A stretch of DNA of 14,406 nucleotides from Methylovulum sp. (lineage in GTDB: Bacteria; Pseudomonadota; Gammaproteobacteria; Methylococcales; Methylomonadaceae). The stretch covers positions 1 to 14,406 of the forward strand of contig JACXTQ010000190.1 in assembly GCA_016919605.1 (NCBI GenBank), read 5' to 3'. Of the stretch, positions 1-6,921 are shown piece after piece (the first letter of the stretch is position 1; each line of letters begins with the position of its first letter). The position numbers were made by a program, and so were the translations under genes. The notes beneath the pieces are model-generated. The model was given only the letters and a program-made list of their open reading frames with translations, ran no database searches and was not told the DNA's origin.

Positions 1-2
1 AC

Positions 3-245
3 ATCTGGCAATTTGTCGATCATCAGCCCATGCAAAATGCGTGGGAAAACCGCCAAGCCGTACCCGCCACCAGCCCGCAATCAGACGCGATGAGCAAAGA
101 CCTGAAAAAACGCGGCTTTAAATTTGTCGGTAGCACTATTTGTTATGCGTACATGCAAGCGGTCGGCATGGTCAACGACCATTGGACGGGCTGCTTTAGG
201 CATCAGCAAGTACAGGCATTGGTACAAATGCCGTTAGCGGACTAG
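3..245 (+). CDS. tag: DNA-3-methyladenine glycosylase I, C-terminal part (cut by window edge)
   Basis: This is the last 80 codons of a gene that begins before the window; the frame is open from the first complete codon at position 3. Tag removes 3-methyladenine from alkylated DNA and so starts base-excision repair in the cytoplasm. The visible part carries the typical Tag C-terminus: the KDLKKRGFKFVGSTICYAYMQ segment and then NDHWTGC. The His at 180-182 and the Cys four residues later (192-194) match the two C-terminal ligands of the structural zinc of E. coli Tag (His175 and Cys179). The N-terminal catalytic pocket lies outside the window. The stop is 45 bp before gloA on the same strand, so the two genes may share a transcript. 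The family call is firm; completeness of the gene cannot be judged. Confidence 0.93.
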   Translation: MWQFVDHQPMQNAWENRQAVPATSPQSDAMSKDLKKRGFKFVGSTICYAYMQAVGMVNDHWTGCFRHQQVQALVQMPLAD

Positions 246-290
246 AATAGCCCTGCCGACATTAACCGTTTTGATTGAAGGAGAAAAGCC

Positions 291-731
291 ATGCGCTATT
301 TGCACACGATGGTACGCGTCCACGACTTGGACGCGGCACTGGATTTTTACTGTAACAAACTGGGCTTGCAAGAACATCAGCGCAGGGATAGCGAGGCCGG
401 ACGTTTTACCTTAGTCTACCTGTGCGCCCCGCTAGATGCCGCCCAAGCAGACACCAGCGATGCGCCCTTACTGGAGCTGACCTATAACTGGGATACCGAA
501 GTTTATACCGGCGGGCGCAATTTCGGCCATTTGGCGTTTGAAGTGGACAATATCTACGACACTTGCCAAAAACTAGCGGCGGCGGGAGTCACCATCAACC
601 GTCCACCGCGTGATGGGCACATGGCCTTTGTCCGCTCCCCCGATGCCATTTCCATTGAGCTGTTACAAAAAGGCCCCGCCCTCGCCCCGCAAGAGCCGTG
701 GTTGTCTATGGCCAATAGCGGCAGTTGGTAG
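291..731 (+). CDS. gloA: Lactoylglutathione lyase (glyoxalase I)
   Basis: The enzyme converts the hemithioacetal of methylglyoxal and glutathione into S-lactoylglutathione, the first step of cytosolic methylglyoxal detoxification. The 146-residue protein is a full-length member of the vicinal-oxygen-chelate family (E. coli GloA has 135 residues). It has two beta-alpha-beta-beta-beta modules: residues 1-65 and about 75-128. The four expected metal ligands are visible: His5 in MRYLHTM, Glu62 in LLELTYN, His80 in NFGHLAF and Glu123 in SIELLQK. The short loop and moderate length fit the Ni/Co-dependent bacterial class, not the longer zinc class; that is an inference. The start is supported by an AAGGAG ribosome-binding site at 278-283, seven bases before ATG. 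It follows tag closely on the same strand, which would link two damage-response functions. Confidence 0.95.
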   Translation: MRYLHTMVRVHDLDAALDFYCNKLGLQEHQRRDSEAGRFTLVYLCAPLDAAQADTSDAPLLELTYNWDTEVYTGGRNFGHLAFEVDNIYDTCQKLAAAGVTINRPPRDGHMAFVRSPDAISIELLQKGPALAPQEPWLSMANSGSW

Positions 732-824
732 GCTATTTAAATGTAATGTCCTCGTTCCGCACTACCTTGTCAACGTCATTAAGCCAAGGCAGTTCACATT
801 TATTATCAATAATATACAATCATA

Positions 825-904
825 GTAGGTCGGGTTAGCGATAGCGTAACCCGACGTGTGCCGCTCGAATGCTGTCGGGTTACGCTATCGCTAACCCGAC
901 CTAC
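825..904. repeat. Paired REP (REPIN-like) perfect inverted repeat
   Basis: Two arms of 31 bp (825-855 and 874-904) are exact reverse complements, separated by an 18-bp loop. Each arm begins, reading inward, with GTAGGTCGGGTTAGCG. Each arm is also an imperfect palindrome by itself (GTCGGGTTA ... TAACCCGAC). The GTAG head followed by a GC-rich hairpin is the layout of REP sequences mobilised by RAYT (TnpA-REP) transposases, and two facing REPs form a REPIN. It sits in the 273-bp gap between gloA and the reverse-strand gene ending at 1005, where it could also act as a transcription stop. The rest of the gap (732-824 and 905-1004) is AT-rich, with only a short TATTAT/ATAATA palindrome near 801-815. 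Confidence 0.85.
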
Positions 905-1004
905 GTCACTATCTCGTTGAAATTAAAAGCATACACCCTTAATTTAATAGCAATGACGCGGCATGTGGGAATAAGAAAAAAACAGCCTACTCGACCTACT
1001 CAGC

Positions 1005-1454
1005 TTAAATCCTACCATTTCCTGACCATACAGAATATTTATAGTTATTATCATTTTCTGTTTTTTTTGTAAACTTAACTTCCTGAACAATATTTGCATC
1101 ATTAATAGCCGCGATAAATCGCAAAGCATATTCAGCATTATCTTTATTGCGATAATAACTTGTATGAATAGTTTTTGAGATTTTATAAGGGGCTATTTTG
1201 CCTTTGTAATTTTCAGAAAAAACCTTAACGCTTTTCTCGTTAATTAATGCAGAATCAATATCACCGTGACTTTTACAACAAAAACCTAAAGAGCTAATAT
1301 CTTTACCGCAATACTTGCATACTAATTCATTACAGACAAAACATGATGTGCATCCAAAATGAGATTTATTACACAGCGAGCATTTTTTTCTACTAAAAAA
1401 CAAACCAATAAGTGCAGTTGCTCCTATTGCTATACTAACTAATTTTTCATTCAT
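1005..1454 (-). CDS. Hypothetical small membrane-anchored cysteine-rich (zinc-finger-like) protein
   Basis: I do not recognise this 149-residue protein. Residues 4-20 form one hydrophobic helix (VSIAIGATALIGLFF), probably a membrane anchor or uncleaved signal anchor. It is followed by a compact cysteine cluster: Cys25, 28, 35, 38, 41, 46, 49, 59 and 60, with His32 and His63. The repeated CxxC spacing suggests two zinc knuckles of zinc-ribbon or treble-clef type. The C-terminal half (about 75-149) is polar and looks like a small mixed alpha/beta domain. The gene is much richer in A+T than its neighbours and uses many TTA/ATA codons, and it is flanked by palindromic repeats on both sides; both facts suggest horizontal acquisition. 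A GGAG lies 11 bases before the ATG, slightly far for a ribosome-binding site. No clear promoter was found. The coding call rests on the ordered cysteine pattern and the clean hydrophobic segment. Confidence 0.7.
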   Translation of the reverse strand: MNEKLVSIAIGATALIGLFFSRKKCSLCNKSHFGCTSCFVCNELVCKYCGKDISSLGFCCKSHGDIDSALINEKSVKVFSENYKGKIAPYKISKTIHTSYYRNKDNAEYALRFIAAINDANIVQEVKFTKKTENDNNYKYSVWSGNGRI

Positions 1455-1536
1455 TATCTTTTTGGCTCCATATGGGGTTCAATGTATTTTTGCCAACAAT
1501 ATATGGCGAACCAATATAAACACTGTGACCGCCAAA

Positions 1537-1673
1537 ATACCCGTCATTCCTGCAGGGATTGCCGGAATCCAGATGCCATGAACGGCATTTATGTAATTAA
1601 ATACAGTCGTAATAAAAACCGTTCACATCCCTGTGAACTGGATTCCGGCAACCCCTGCAGGAATGAAGGGTAT
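1537..1673. repeat. MITE-like 137-bp element with 36-bp imperfect terminal inverted repeats
   Basis: The arms 1537-1572 and 1638-1673 are reverse complements with two mismatches in 36 positions; the core of each is CATTCCTGCAGGG followed by TTGCCGGAATCCAG or its near copy. A further complementary pair (TGAACGG at 1579-1585, CCGTTCA at 1619-1625) extends the hairpin, leaving an AT-rich loop. There is no gene inside. The layout is that of a non-autonomous palindromic element resembling the ATTCC/GGAAT repeats scattered in many proteobacterial genomes. No target-site duplication is obvious. It fills most of the 335-bp gap between the cysteine-rich gene and the aminotransferase; the remainder (1455-1536, 1674-1789) is AT-rich, with short palindromes and no gene I can support. 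Confidence 0.75.
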
Positions 1674-1789
1674 GTTTAATATCGCCAACTTATAACGGCT
1701 CGCCGTACATCTTTAGTAAAAGACAGTGAAGCTCATATAGAACCATTTTTAATTTAATGACAGGGGTACGGTACGCCGAAGCCTCCCCC

Positions 1790-2971
1790 CTAAATCGCCT
1801 GCTTAATCCGCTCCAAGGCGTTTTCCAAGTTCGCCATGCTGGTGGCGATGGAAATACGGATATGGCCAGGGCAACCGAACGGCGAACCGGGCACTAAGGC
1901 CACGCCGGCTTTTTCTATCAGGTATTCGGCAAATTCCAGATCATCATTAATGCCGTCAAGGCGGTCGATCAGCTTTTGGACATTGGGGAAGACATAAAAC
2001 GTACCGTCAGTCTCCAAGCACTCGATGCCGTCAATGGCGTTCAGCTCGGCCACCACAAAATCATGGCGTTTTTTAAATTCCAAGCACATGTGGTCGATGA
2101 AGCTTTGGTCGCCCGTCAACGCCGCTTCGGCGGCCACTTGCGAGATGGAGGTCGGGTTGGAGGTGCTTTGTGATTGGATGGTGCACATCGCCTCGATCAG
2201 GTCGGCAGGGCCTGCGGCATAGCCGATACGCCAGCCGGTCATCGAATAGGCTTTTGATACGCCGTTCATCACCACGGTGCGGTCATAAAACTCAGGATGG
2301 GCGTTGAGGATATTGACGAACGTGCCCTTTTCCCACAACACATGCTCATACATATCATCGGTGGCGATAATGATGTTAGGATAGTCTTTTAGCACCTCGC
2401 CCAAGGCCGCCAGTTCCGCCAAGGTATAAGCCACGCCGGACGGGTTGGACGGGCTATTGATGAAAATCAAGCGGGTTTTGTCGGTGATGGCGGCGCGTAA
2501 TTGTTCAGGGGTCATCTTAAAGCGTTGCGCTTGGCTGGTTTCGACAATCACCGGCACACCGTCGGCTAACAACACCATGTCAGGGTATGATACCCAAAAC
2601 GGCGCGGGGATAATGACTTCGTCACCGGCGTTTAGCAATGCTTGCGTCAAGTTGAACGAGCTTTGTTTGCCGCCACAAGACACCAAGATTTGTTTGGGCT
2701 GATAATCCAAACCATTGTCGGTTTTAAATTTGGCGATAATGGCTTTCTTCAATCCGGGGGTGCCGTCAACGGCGGTGTATTTGGTAAAGCCGCTGTTGAT
2801 AGCTTTAATCGCCGCCGCCTTGATGTGCTCAGGCGTGTCAAAATCCGGCTCGCCCGCACCTAGGCCAATAATGTCCCTGCCCGCCGCCCGCATGGCGGCG
2901 GCCCGTGCGGTGATGGCCAAGGTAGGAGATGGTTTGACGGCTAAAACCCGGTTGGAAAGTGAGATGCTCAT
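1790..2971 (-). CDS. aspC: Pyridoxal-phosphate aminotransferase, class Ib (aspartate/aromatic type)
   Basis: A 393-residue fold-type I aminotransferase that exchanges the amino group of aspartate (and probably aromatic amino acids or prephenate) with 2-oxoglutarate in the cytosol. Visible landmarks are GLGAGEPDFDTP near residue 36, GGKQ at 100-103 (its Lys is associated with dicarboxylate recognition in subgroup Ib), the SPSNPSG loop with Asn176, Asp205 and Tyr208 in DDMYEH for the cofactor ring, the Schiff-base Lys240 in SKAYSMTGWRIGY, and Arg372 in HIRISIA for the substrate alpha-carboxylate. All catalytic residues are present. I chose ATG at 2971: it gives the usual length and the MSISLSNRV start. 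A longer TTG start at 3022 overlaps the probable -10 box and would lie upstream of the transcript. The gene stands alone, divergent from the glycosyltransferase. The exact substrate cannot be read from sequence. Confidence 0.93.
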   Translation of the reverse strand: MSISLSNRVLAVKPSPTLAITARAAAMRAAGRDIIGLGAGEPDFDTPEHIKAAAIKAINSGFTKYTAVDGTPGLKKAIIAKFKTDNGLDYQPKQILVSCGGKQSSFNLTQALLNAGDEVIIPAPFWVSYPDMVLLADGVPVIVETSQAQRFKMTPEQLRAAITDKTRLIFINSPSNPSGVAYTLAELAALGEVLKDYPNIIIATDDMYEHVLWEKGTFVNILNAHPEFYDRTVVMNGVSKAYSMTGWRIGYAAGPADLIEAMCTIQSQSTSNPTSISQVAAEAALTGDQSFIDHMCLEFKKRHDFVVAELNAIDGIECLETDGTFYVFPNVQKLIDRLDGINDDLEFAEYLIEKAGVALVPGSPFGCPGHIRISIATSMANLENALERIKQAI

Positions 2972-3021
2972 AGTAGTAGTTGTGTAAACGAAATGTAAAA
3001 TGTCGGCGATTATATACCACA

Positions 3022-3050
3022 ATTATACACGATGGGCAGAGGCTTGCTAA
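3022..3050 (-). promoter_or_regulatory. Probable sigma-70 promoter of the aminotransferase gene
   Basis: On the reverse strand, TTAGCA (3050-3045, four of six consensus bases) is followed by exactly 17 bp and a perfect TATAAT (3027-3022). Transcription would start near 3015, giving a leader of about 44 bases before the ATG at 2971. A second AT-rich box just downstream (TATAAT within 3015-3008) could be used alternatively. Confidence 0.6.
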
Positions 3051-3340
3051 ACGCATCGTGACCGGCCAACAAAACAGGGCTTTTAATAAGGCAATAACCC
3101 AGTGTTCAACTACGTTTTGTCGCCAACAAGCCATTAGGTTATGATATGGCTTTGGCTTTAATATACGATGGGCGGGTAAATGGCAGACAAGAGACCCTCG
3201 CCCCACAAAACGAATACTTGGCCACTTAGAGCTGGTTAGCCATGATATTTTTGCTGATAAAACAGCCCTAAGGCTGTGCGGCTATCTGTTTTTGCAAAAT
3301 AATGATGATTTTTTAATACATAATGGGCATAAGGTAAGCA
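3051..3340. other. Divergent intergenic region with a short hairpin
   Basis: This gap separates the aminotransferase promoter from the forward glycosyltransferase gene. It contains a perfect 6-bp hairpin, ACAGCC-CTAA-GGCTGT (3262-3277), followed within ten bases by a TGTTTTT run, which resembles a weak forward terminator or an attenuator stem. A TTTGCA at 3291 and a TTAATA at 3313, 16 bp apart, form a weak possible promoter for the glycosyltransferase. I see no gene here. Confidence 0.35.
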
Positions 3341-6300
3341 ATGAGCACAAGTGATCCTAAAATAAGAAGTCTGTTTTTATCGTGTGATGGCTTTTTAAAC
3401 TCTGCCGTGGTGCAGAAAAAACGGGTTAAGGAAGGCGGCGGGGTTGATTTGTTGGTTGACAACGAGTTTATCAAGTCGCTGGATGTAACGGATGCACCCG
3501 AAGCTAAAGAACAGCCATTATTGTTACATATCAACCAAATCTGTGACGCGGGCCTGGAGACCAAACCCGCTTACTGGATTATTGACCCGTCGCAAGCCAA
3601 CCACGGTAGTTTAGGCGTTGACTTAAACGAAAAATGGTCGCTGTATAATGGCCATACCCTGCATATTTACCAAAGCGCGGGGATTGAAAGCAGTGTCGAT
3701 CTGGTTTACGTTGATCCGGTAATCGGTGAGTTTATTCCGGTCAGCCCCGGCGAGCGTTATCAAGTAAACGGGCATTTTGGCATGCACCGTTGCACGGCGA
3801 CTTATCTCGTCGAAATATACGATGGCAACTATAAGATACTCAACCGCCACGAAACCCAAGTGCTTGAAGGCAAACTCGGCGGCAACGCCTTAGAGGATTA
3901 CATCAATGTCATTGACACCCTGCAAATCCCTAAAAAAGCGGCGTTCGTCCGTATTTTAATCAGAAAGTTTCCGGCACAGTCCAAAGATAAGGATAGCTTC
4001 TTATTTTTTACCCAACCCGCCTTCACCCTATTGGCCCCCGATGACAAGGCGCCTTTAAAATGGGCAAAGTCGCTGATTACTGTCGAAGGTTGGCAAACCC
4101 TGCGCAAGTGTGACCATAACCAACTGGCTTATATCGAATTCCAACTGCCGGAAACGGTTTATGACGGTGAAGAACACGCCATCACCCTGATTGACCGTGA
4201 TAGCGGCTTGCCTGCCCAAGGGTCGCCCAAAACCTTTATTTATGAAACCGATGTCCACGGCAAGCTAGAGCAGCTTGAAGGCTCGCGCGTTATCGGCTGG
4301 ATTTCGCAAGCCGATATGCGCGTTGAACTGTATGCCGATGGCTTGTTTGTCGTTGACACAACGTCCGCCAAAGCCGATGAAAACGCGCAAACCTTTGGCT
4401 TTAATATCAGCTTGCCCTTAGCGTTATTGGATGGCCGCCCGCACCTGCTGGAGGTCAAAGCCCGCCCATCAGGAAAAGTGATCGGGGTATTGGCGGAAAT
4501 CACTCCTTACCAATTGACACCGTGGGATGTGCTGCAAAAATACGCCGCCAAACCCCTGCCCGCTAAACTTTCGCCCGCCGCCGCTTACCGTTATGAGTCG
4601 ATGCGGGCTTCGCTGTTGGCCTTATCGGAGGCGGCGCGTACCCAAGAAGGCGAAGAATTGGCGGCACTGATGGCGCGTATCACCCATTTAGGGCGGCTGC
4701 ATGAGCAATTGGTAGCGGGATTTGACAAAATCCGCACGTTTGCGCCTTTAAGCTTTCCGGTTGTTGAATCTCCCGATGTCAGCATCGTCGTACCCGTCCA
4801 CAACAAATTTCCGGTCACTTATTATTGCTTGGTGGCGTTACTGTTTGCCTATAACAAGGCCAGTTTTGAGGTGATTTTGGTCGATGACGGCTCCAGTGAT
4901 GACACTTTGGACATTTTAGATTATGTCGATGGCATCCACTATTTGCGCAATGAAACCTCACAAGGCTTTATCCGTAGCTGCAACCGGGGCGCCAGCGTTG
5001 CTAAAGGCCGCTATATCGTGATGCTCAACAATGACACCGAACCTACGGTGCATTGGCTGGACGAGCTAGTCTTCACCTTTGAGCAATTCGACAAGGTCGG
5101 CTTGGCCGGTTCTAAACTGCTGTACCCCGATGGCAAATTACAGGAAGCGGTCGGCATTGTCTGGAGCAGCGGCAATCCGTGGAATTATGGCCGTGGCGGC
5201 AATCCGCACGAGCCACGTTTTAGCTATACCCGTCAGGCCGATTACTTGTCCGGTGCGGCAATTATGTTGCCTACCGCGTTATGGCAGGAGATCGGCGGCT
5301 TTAGCGAAGAGTATTGCCCCGCGTATTTTGAGGACACCGATTTGGCGTTTAAGGTACGGGCGGCCGGTTATAAAACCTTGTTTGTGCCGTTATCGGTGGT
5401 CTACCATTTTGAGGGCATCAGCAGCGGTACCAGCGTCACCTCGGGCACTAAACGTTACCAAGAAATCAACCGCCCTAAATTTAAGCAAAAATGGATTCAT
5501 AGCTGCCGCTTCAATGGCGAAGAAGGCAAGCAGGTCGATTTGAACAAAGATCGGGGCATCAACTACCGCGCCTTGGTGATTGATTACCAAACCCCACGGC
5601 CTGACATTGACGCGGGTAGCTACGCGGCTATCCAAGAAATGCGCCTGTTACAGTCATTGGGCTTTAAAGTCACCTTCGTGCCGGAAAACTTTGCCTATAT
5701 GGGCGCGTATACCGAGCTGTTGCAACGGCTAGGCATCGAGGTCGTCTACGCACCGTTTGAATACAGTATGCAGGCGTTTATGGAAAAGCGTGGCAGCGAA
5801 TTTGAGGTGGTGTATATCACCCGTTATTATGTCGCCAAAAATCACCTGCATTGGGTACGCCAATACGCGCCGGATGCCAAAGTGCTGTTTTGTAATGCCG
5901 ACCTGCATTTTCTGCGCGAATTGCGCGAGGGCATTGAGCGTAACGACTCCGAGCAGATCAATAAGGCTTGTGTGATTCGGGAAGAAGAGCTGTCGATCAT
6001 GCGGCAAGTCGATGTCGTGCTGTCGTATAACCCTATCGAACATGCCGTAGTGTTATCGCATAACCTTAACAGCACCAAAATTGTCACCTGCCCTTGGGTG
6101 GTGGACATTAAGGACAATGTCCCAGGCTTTATAGGCCGCCAAGACATTGCCTTCTTAGGCGGCTTTGGCCATCCACCCAATAAGGCGGCGGTGTTGTTTT
6201 TCATCGGCCAAGTCATGCCCATCTTGCGTTACCAACTCCCTGAAGCCAAGTTTCGCATTTACGGCAGCAATGTACCGCCAGAGTTGGAAAAATTGGCCTG

Positions 6301-6718
6301 TGACGATGTCATTGTTGAAGGTTATATCGAAAATGTCGCCGACATTTATGACACCTGTAAGGTGTTCGTGGCACCTTTATTGACAGGCGCGGGCATTAAA
6401 GGCAAAGTGATCGACGGTCTGGCGCACGGCATACCGTCAGTGCTAAGCCCTATCGCCGCCGAAGGCACGCCCTTGCGGCACGGCTTGGAAGTGATGGTTG
6501 CCGAAACGGCGCAAGAATGGGCGGATGCCGTCACCGAACTGTATACCGACCCCACGCTATGGGAAAAAACCTCCTTAGCCGCACGGGAGTTTGCCGACCG
6601 CCATTATTCGTTTGAAAAAGGGCGTAAAATGATGTTGAAAGCCTTGGAAACCTGCGACGTGTTCGCCTCTAAAGACAACCAAGCCTTAGTGGTCAAAAAA
6701 ACCCGCACCTCTTTATAA
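3341..6718 (+). CDS. Large two-domain glycosyltransferase (GT2 + GT4) with beta-rich N-terminal region
   Basis: A 1125-residue protein likely to assemble or extend a surface polysaccharide or glycoprotein glycan from nucleotide sugars at the cytoplasmic face. Residues 1-300 are beta-rich and unrecognised. Residues 317-378 (VIGWISQADMRVELYADG to RPSG) resemble the small beta-module found beside bacterial surface glycosyltransferases. Residues 395-460 are helical. Residues 480-730 are a GT-A, GT2 domain: SIVVPVHNK at 481, DDGSSDD at 515, NNDTEP with Asp565 as the metal-binding acidic site, and EDTD (664-667) holding the likely base. Residues 743-1110 are a GT-B, GT4 domain with GAGIKGK at 1016-1022 and GLAHGIPSV. 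The acidic position that is normally Glu in GT4 enzymes is Asp1025 here. No membrane segment is seen. AAGG lies about seven bases before the ATG. The gene is followed by a sulfotransferase on the same strand. Donor and acceptor cannot be told. Confidence 0.9.
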   Translation: MSTSDPKIRSLFLSCDGFLNSAVVQKKRVKEGGGVDLLVDNEFIKSLDVTDAPEAKEQPLLLHINQICDAGLETKPAYWIIDPSQANHGSLGVDLNEKWSLYNGHTLHIYQSAGIESSVDLVYVDPVIGEFIPVSPGERYQVNGHFGMHRCTATYLVEIYDGNYKILNRHETQVLEGKLGGNALEDYINVIDTLQIPKKAAFVRILIRKFPAQSKDKDSFLFFTQPAFTLLAPDDKAPLKWAKSLITVEGWQTLRKCDHNQLAYIEFQLPETVYDGEEHAITLIDRDSGLPAQGSPKTFIYETDVHGKLEQLEGSRVIGWISQADMRVELYADGLFVVDTTSAKADENAQTFGFNISLPLALLDGRPHLLEVKARPSGKVIGVLAEITPYQLTPWDVLQKYAAKPLPAKLSPAAAYRYESMRASLLALSEAARTQEGEELAALMARITHLGRLHEQLVAGFDKIRTFAPLSFPVVESPDVSIVVPVHNKFPVTYYCLVALLFAYNKASFEVILVDDGSSDDTLDILDYVDGIHYLRNETSQGFIRSCNRGASVAKGRYIVMLNNDTEPTVHWLDELVFTFEQFDKVGLAGSKLLYPDGKLQEAVGIVWSSGNPWNYGRGGNPHEPRFSYTRQADYLSGAAIMLPTALWQEIGGFSEEYCPAYFEDTDLAFKVRAAGYKTLFVPLSVVYHFEGISSGTSVTSGTKRYQEINRPKFKQKWIHSCRFNGEEGKQVDLNKDRGINYRALVIDYQTPRPDIDAGSYAAIQEMRLLQSLGFKVTFVPENFAYMGAYTELLQRLGIEVVYAPFEYSMQAFMEKRGSEFEVVYITRYYVAKNHLHWVRQYAPDAKVLFCNADLHFLRELREGIERNDSEQINKACVIREEELSIMRQVDVVLSYNPIEHAVVLSHNLNSTKIVTCPWVVDIKDNVPGFIGRQDIAFLGGFGHPPNKAAVLFFIGQVMPILRYQLPEAKFRIYGSNVPPELEKLACDDVIVEGYIENVADIYDTCKVFVAPLLTGAGIKGKVIDGLAHGIPSVLSPIAAEGTPLRHGLEVMVAETAQEWADAVTELYTDPTLWEKTSLAAREFADRHYSFEKGRKMMLKALETCDVFASKDNQALVVKKTRTSL

Positions 6719-6751
6719 TTTGGTAATAGCGACCCAGTAAAACCCATCAAC

Positions 6752-6784
6752 GTGAATGGGGTATCGACACCCTGCCCCATTCAC
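6752..6784 (+). terminator. Hairpin after the glycosyltransferase gene, possible terminator
   Basis: GTGAATGGGG (6752-6761) and CCCCATTCAC (6775-6784) are perfectly complementary over 10 bp around a 13-base loop, 33 bases after the stop codon. The following TGTTTAT is only weakly T-rich, so termination may be partial. It lies just upstream of the CRP-like sites, consistent with insulating the next gene's own promoter. Confidence 0.45.
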
Positions 6785-6790
6785 TGTTTA

Positions 6791-6806
6791 TGTGAACAAT
6801 ATCACA
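6791..6806. promoter_or_regulatory. CRP/FNR-family operator, site 1 (perfect half-sites)
   Basis: TGTGA-ACAATA-TCACA matches both half-sites of the CRP consensus TGTGA-N6-TCACA without a mismatch, with A/T-rich flanks. Its centre lies about 91.5 bp before the predicted start of transcription of the sulfotransferase gene. A related family member such as Vfr or Clp could be the binder. Confidence 0.6.
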
Positions 6807-6811
6807 ATTTT

Positions 6812-6827
6812 TGTGGCAATAATCACA
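6812..6827. promoter_or_regulatory. CRP/FNR-family operator, site 2
   Basis: TGTGG-CAATAA-TCACA matches the same palindrome with one change. It begins exactly 21 bp after site 1, so the two sites face the same side of the helix. Its centre is about 70.5 bp before the predicted transcription start, a position typical of class I CRP activation. Confidence 0.55.
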
Positions 6828-6877
6828 AAAAGCACCCTTATTACAAATTTAGCAATCAAAATCCTCATTTTTGCCGA

Positions 6878-6883
6878 TATAAT
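6878..6883 (+). promoter_or_regulatory. -10 box of the sulfotransferase promoter
   Basis: A perfect TATAAT lies 38 bases before the ATG. At 16-18 bp upstream there is no good -35 hexamer (for example ATCAAA at 6855-6860). A strong -10 with a poor -35 fits a promoter that needs an activator, in line with the two CRP-like sites upstream. The start of transcription is estimated at about 6890. Confidence 0.5.
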
Positions 6884-6921
6884 GAGCCTGCTTATTTAAT
6901 TTCACGCATTACAACTAACGA

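Noticed and set aside
869..1072. Forward 67-codon open frame
   Set aside because: It starts inside the REPIN arm and overlaps the end of the reverse-strand cysteine-rich gene; no recognisable protein features.
1482..1679. Forward 65-codon open frame
   Set aside because: It lies across the MITE-like inverted repeat; the peptide merely translates both arms.
2972..3022. 17-codon N-terminal extension of the aminotransferase from TTG 3022
   Set aside because: The TTG touches the predicted -10 box, so it would not be in the transcript, and the family normally begins near MSISLSNRV.
2838..3206. Reverse 122-codon open frame upstream of the aminotransferase
   Set aside because: It overlaps the aminotransferase start in another frame and crosses its promoter; composition does not look like a protein.
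5079..5543. Forward 154-codon open frame inside the glycosyltransferase
   Set aside because: Out-of-frame shadow of the GT2 domain, whose motifs are intact in the main frame.
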